Below are positions 42,952 through 45,700 of a DNA stretch of 45,700 bases, piece after piece. This DNA is from CAZCZZ01 sp964503335 (GTDB lineage Bacteria > Verrucomicrobiota > Kiritimatiellia > CAIVKH01). A program made the position numbers and the translations under genes. How positions within the stretch are numbered: position 1 is the stretch's first letter; the number at the start of each line of letters is the position of its first letter. The notes beneath the pieces were generated by a model, which searched no databases, was not told the DNA's origin, and saw only the letters and a list, made by a program, of their open reading frames with translations. The stretch spans positions 1-45,700 of the forward strand of contig CAZCZZ010000030.1 in assembly GCA_964503335.1 (NCBI GenBank). Direction: 5' to 3'.

Positions 42952-43451
42952 TGAAACGATCCCATATCCTCTTGCCTCTCCTGGTCGCGATGATGGCTCA
43001 CGCGGGCTCGCGTGTGGGCGGTCCCTTCGACATCGAGTATGAGAGCCTGAACAGCGGCGGCACGGCACAGGCGACGAACGCGAACGTCAAGATGGGCGGA
43101 ACACTGGGCCAGAGCGGACTCGTGTTCTTCCGGACGAATGCGCTCGCGGCGGATTCACAGGACGGATTCTGGAAAGCCTACTCGGGCTGCGAGCTTTACC
43201 CCATCGCGTTGACCAACATAGCCCTTGCGACCAACAACATCCGGCTGATCTTCACCACAGTGCCGAGCAACACGTACTCCGTGGCCTACCTTGCCGTGGA
43301 AGGGAATGGACTTCGCGGCGTGCAGTCGTGGACGAATATCGTGGCAGGGCCCTTCGTGGGAACAGGAGCCATCGGGAACACGACGACGGTTTACGTGGAC
43401 GCGAGCGCGGTGACGAACCAGGGCCGTTTCTTCGTCATCCGGTGTGAGTAG
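42951..43451 (+). CDS. Small secreted protein coupled to the preceding gene
   Basis: A 166-residue protein with signal peptide (cleavage near AHAG) and beta-rich sequence (FDIEYESLNSGGTAQATNAN, MGGTLGQSG). It ends with an Ig-like or fibronectin-like domain (NNIRLIFTTVPSNTYSV, GRFFVIR). No motif identifies a function. ATG overlaps the TGA of the upstream gene. Probably works with that surface protein; this is inference from position. Confidence 0.78.
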   Translation: MKRSHILLPLLVAMMAHAGSRVGGPFDIEYESLNSGGTAQATNANVKMGGTLGQSGLVFFRTNALAADSQDGFWKAYSGCELYPIALTNIALATNNIRLIFTTVPSNTYSVAYLAVEGNGLRGVQSWTNIVAGPFVGTGAIGNTTTVYVDASAVTNQGRFFVIRCE

Positions 43452-43956
43452 CACCGACGTCGAGTTTCAGCTCATAGCCGAGCATCGCGTCGCCGTCGAA
43501 TAGGAATCGACCGGTGAACGGCCGCCGCTCGAGCAGGTAGGGGAACCACACGCGATCGTCCGACCACATCCGGTCGAACGGGACCGCATCAAGCGGCGTC
43601 CAAAGCGGGACAGCTTCGTTCGTCTCCTGCGCTTCGCCTTCGCAGCCATCGGCGCGAAAGACATAGCCCTGCAGCGAGAAGCCATCGGCAAACTGAAAGA
43701 GCAGCTCCCCTGCGTACGTGACCCCTGTCGGTGTGACGAGCAGTTCCTCCTGCACTTCGCGGATCGCGCACGCCTCGGGTGTCTCCCCGGGATCAATGCG
43801 GCCGCCGGGTCCGTTGACCTTACCGGCGCCAAGACCGCGCTTCTTCAGGATCAGCAGCACCTGTCCGTCGCGGATCACAAACATCAACGTGGCCCGCTGG
43901 ACGGGTTGCCAGGTGTTCCAGTCAATCTCTTCAAATCGGGTGTACTTGACGCTCAT
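43435..43956 (-). CDS. Nudix hydrolase, MutT/MTH1-like
   Basis: A 173-residue Nudix protein with the box GGRIDPGETPEACAIREVQE followed by EL (G-x5-E-x7-REVQEE), preceded by KKRGLGAGKVNGP, which resembles MTH1-type 8-oxo-purine nucleoside triphosphatases. The usual Gly of the box end (REUXEEXGU) is Leu here. It could sanitise oxidised dGTP/dATP. Its stop overlaps the convergent secreted-protein gene by 17 bases. Confidence 0.88.
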   Translation of the reverse strand: MSVKYTRFEEIDWNTWQPVQRATLMFVIRDGQVLLILKKRGLGAGKVNGPGGRIDPGETPEACAIREVQEELLVTPTGVTYAGELLFQFADGFSLQGYVFRADGCEGEAQETNEAVPLWTPLDAVPFDRMWSDDRVWFPYLLERRPFTGRFLFDGDAMLGYELKLDVGATHTG

Positions 43957-44004
43957 GGTGGTCGGACGTACGGTGACTCATACAGAAACGGACCCACCCT
44001 GACA

Positions 44005-44190
44005 ATGACTGTAGTCGCCTATGTCGTCGTAACACTCGTGATCCTGGTCCTCTGCGGACTGGGACTCTCCATCGGCCTGATCCTGCGAGGCAAATCCCTC
44101 CAGAAGTGCGGACGTGTACCCGGCGCGGACGGCGACGGCGGTTGTCCCACCTGCGGCTCGGGCGTGTGCAAGAAGGAAAAGAAGGCCTGA
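44005..44190 (+). CDS. NqrM-like small membrane protein with Cys tail
   Basis: A 61-residue protein: one transmembrane helix (VVAYVVVTLVILVLCGLGLSI) then ILRGKSLQKCGRVPG and a tail with Cys-x2-Cys (CPTCG) and a further Cys before KKEKKA. This is the layout of NqrM (DUF539), the Na+-NQR maturation factor needed for iron delivery to the NqrD/E site: helix, GRK-like basic stretch, one Cys then C-x2-C-x4-C. The nearby apbE and nqrF genes support it. It is on the opposite strand to these. Confidence 0.6.
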   Translation: MTVVAYVVVTLVILVLCGLGLSIGLILRGKSLQKCGRVPGADGDGGCPTCGSGVCKKEKKA

Positions 44191-44242
44191 CCGTAGCTGC
44201 GGGAGTCGGTCACCGGGCACGAAGCCGGATAGATTCAGCAAG

Positions 44243-44390
44243 AAACCGCGAATTGACGCGAATTTGGCGGTTGTACCCCCGTGATTTCTGAATCCACAAA
44301 CACCCACCTTGCGGTGAGCTCAAAGCATTGCCGTTCAGATGCTTCATGCTCCTGTCCGAATTGGCGAAAAATCGCGTACATTCGCGGTTC
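44243..44390. repeat. Imperfect inverted repeat of the 'aaaccgcgaatt' type
   Basis: Left arm 44243-44270 (aaaccgcgaattgacgcgaa...) and right arm 44361-44390 (ending in ttcgcggttc) are imperfect reverse complements. Translated, the left arm gives the frequent spurious peptide NRELTRI. Fills most of the gap between the NqrM-like gene and apbE. Likely a mobile or REP-type repeat; function unknown. Confidence 0.5.
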
Positions 44391-44406
44391 TACTGCATCG
44401 TTCAGG

Positions 44407-45468
44407 CTAAGGGGATGGGAAACCGCCGCTTTCCACTTCCGTGTATCCACCGGTCGGTGAGCGCATGAGGAAGTACGCTTCTGTTCCCGGCCAGTTGGTG
44501 AGGAGCGGGATGCCGTCCGCGGGTCCGATCACGAACAGCGTTGTGGCAAGGGCATCCGCGAGGGCGCAGCTCGGCGCCAGGACGGACACGCTGGCGACAT
44601 GGCTTGTGGCCGGTCGTCCCGTGCGGGTGTCGAAGATGTGGCTGAAGACTGCGCCGGACTCGTTTGTGAAGTAATTCCGGTAATCGCCGGAAGTGGCGAG
44701 GGCGTGGCCTGAAAGCGGTACGATGCGTTCGATGTCCGTGCCCACCGCCTGGTCGAAATCCGGGCGTTCGATTCCAACGCGCCATGGTTGCCCGTGCAGG
44801 TTGTTTCCGAATGCGATCGTTTCGCCGCCGACATCGACGTAGATATGCGCGAACCGCTTCCGGATAAGGGACTCCGCGATCTGGTCGGCGGCATAGCCTG
44901 GGCAGATGGCATTGAGGACCACCTGCAGGCCGGGCACGGCCTTGCGAATGGAGACGGAGCTGCTGATCGACAGATTGGAGTAGCCGCAGGATCGTTGAGT
45001 TTCCGCGATGGCGGCGTCGGAGGGGACGTGCTTCGGCCCCGACTTCCCGAAGCCCCACAGGTCGAACATCGGCCCGTACGTCACATCGAACGCGCCGCCA
45101 GACCGTTCGCTGATCTCGAGGCTTGTGCGGAGCAGGCTGGCGAGCGAAGCCGAGACCGTGAAGGGCTCCGTCGAGGTGGATGCGTTGAAGCGCGAAAGCG
45201 TGCTGCGGGGGAGCCACGTCGACATTTCGTTGTTGATGCCTTCGAGGATGGATTCGACTTCGGCCTGGATTGCCGCGAAACGCCCTTCGGTCAGGTGCGC
45301 ATCCACGATCTGCACCGTGTAGGTGGACCCCATCGTTTCGCCGGACCACCGCCAGAGCCGCGGCGGTTTGTCGCGATGCGATGTGTAGAGATAGAAACCG
45401 GCGAGTACAGCCAACACCCAGGCCGCCTTGCGGGGGTCGAAGCGGCGGGGTTGGAGGAGTGTGACCAC
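44407..45468 (-). CDS. apbE: FAD:protein FMN transferase ApbE
   Basis: Periplasmic enzyme that attaches FMN covalently to Thr in NqrB/NqrC and similar proteins. The 353-residue protein has one N-terminal membrane anchor (AAWVLAVLAGFYLYTS) instead of a lipobox, then GETMGSTYTV, MSTWLPRSTLSRFN, GAFDVTYGPM, YVDVGGETIAFG, ATSGDYRNYF and HIFDTRTGRP, which hold the FAD and Mg2+ sites. It lies 79 bases downstream of nqrF on the same strand and is the flavin-inserting partner of the Na+-NQR. Confidence 0.94.
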   Translation of the reverse strand: MVTLLQPRRFDPRKAAWVLAVLAGFYLYTSHRDKPPRLWRWSGETMGSTYTVQIVDAHLTEGRFAAIQAEVESILEGINNEMSTWLPRSTLSRFNASTSTEPFTVSASLASLLRTSLEISERSGGAFDVTYGPMFDLWGFGKSGPKHVPSDAAIAETQRSCGYSNLSISSSVSIRKAVPGLQVVLNAICPGYAADQIAESLIRKRFAHIYVDVGGETIAFGNNLHGQPWRVGIERPDFDQAVGTDIERIVPLSGHALATSGDYRNYFTNESGAVFSHIFDTRTGRPATSHVASVSVLAPSCALADALATTLFVIGPADGIPLLTNWPGTEAYFLMRSPTGGYTEVESGGFPSP

Positions 45469-45492
45469 AGAAGAAGAGATGGTGGAGGGTTA

Positions 45493-45529
45493 ATGGTTGA
45501 TGGGGGAAGGTTCGGAAACCATCAACCAT
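45493..45529. repeat. 11-bp inverted repeat between nqrF and apbE
   Basis: atggttgatgg (45493-45503) and ccatcaaccat (45519-45529) pair exactly around a 15-base loop; further aaccat units follow up to 45544. It may act as an attenuator between nqrF and apbE or be a dispersed repeat. Confidence 0.45.
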
Positions 45530-45547
45530 CCAACCATAAACCATGCT

Positions 45548-45700
45548 TTAGAATTCGTCGTACGCGATCATCTCTTTTTCGACGCCGAGGTCGTAGAGCA
45601 TCTTGTTCACGGCGGCGATCATCGGGGGCGGGCCGCAGAGGTAGTACTCGATCTCCGTGGGGTCGGGATGATTCTTCAGGTACTGCTCCAGCACCACGGT
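45548..45700 (-). CDS. nqrF: Na+-translocating NADH:quinone reductase subunit F, C-terminal end (truncated by window edge)
   Basis: The minus-strand frame is open to the right edge and encodes 50 C-terminal residues: YYLCGPPPMIAAVNKMLYDL then GVEKEMIAYDEF. This is the highly typical end of NqrF (ferredoxin-reductase-like NADH-binding domain; CGPPPM contacts NADH). The enzyme oxidises NADH and pumps Na+. The other nqr genes would lie beyond the window. Confidence 0.93.
   Translation of the reverse strand, partial: TVVLEQYLKNHPDPTEIEYYLCGPPPMIAAVNKMLYDLGVEKEMIAYDEF

Overview
The window is a GC-rich bacterial contig (draft or metagenome-derived: it carries a 100-base N run at 26147-26246). It is cut at both ends, inside leuS on the left and inside nqrF on the right. 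The mix suggests the Verrucomicrobiota/Kiritimatiellota/Lentisphaerota (PVC) area: a divergent membrane pyrophosphatase, Na+-NQR parts (nqrF, apbE, an NqrM-like protein), large secreted alpha-glucanases with calcium-repeat tails, repeat-rich secreted proteins, and several short intergenic repeat families of a kind I associate with PVC genomes. This assignment is inference; there is no rRNA or other marker to settle it.

Layout. 1-4.3 kb: housekeeping genes (leuS 3' end, RluA-type pseudouridine synthase, membrane pyrophosphatase). 4.3-5.0 kb: terminator, palindromic repeats, tRNA-Ser(UGA) and a 63-aa orphan. 5.0-8.9 kb (minus): tightly overlapping operon of a GT5 glycogen-synthase-like enzyme, galK and galT. 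9.1-10.85 kb (minus): an Rrf2 regulator with an iron-sulfur-type Cys triad, followed by nnrS. 10.96-21.0 kb (plus, divergent from Rrf2): a ten-kilobase molybdoenzyme operon. It encodes a diheme cytochrome c fused to an ethylbenzene-dehydrogenase-gamma-like domain, a Tat-exported NarG/nitrite-oxidoreductase-like alpha subunit, a 100-aa unknown, a four-cluster iron-sulfur beta subunit, a TorD-type chaperone, an unknown HExxH plus zinc-ribbon protein, a MOSC protein and MoaA. 21.1-29.9 kb: LacI-type regulator with a perfect palindromic operator, GH31 and GH66 enzymes for alpha-glucan use. 30-33.4 kb: deoxyribosyltransferase-like protein, TPR protein, proS, small membrane protein. 33.4-34.9 kb: low-coding stretch with repeats, a hidden 43-aa membrane ORF and a mazEF pair. 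35-40.8 kb (minus): a secreted VWA protein in one operon with a sensor kinase and OmpR-type regulator, then a soluble PAS hybrid kinase. 41-43.5 kb: two overlapping secreted-protein genes. 43.4-45.7 kb: Nudix hydrolase, NqrM-like protein, apbE and nqrF.

The most interesting part is the molybdoenzyme operon. Its beta subunit looks like the nitrite oxidoreductase/nitrate reductase (type II DMSO reductase) family. The alpha subunit has a Tat signal and the gamma subunit a Sec-like signal, so the complex should face the periplasm. A linked Rrf2/NnrS pair points to nitric oxide or nitrogen oxide stress. Sugar-polymer genes nearby suggest a heterotroph, so I infer respiratory reduction (nitrate or another oxyanion) rather than nitrite oxidation; the substrate cannot be read from the sequence. 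Two operon members, the 100-aa protein and the HExxH/zinc-ribbon protein, match no family I can name and are the best candidates for new biology.
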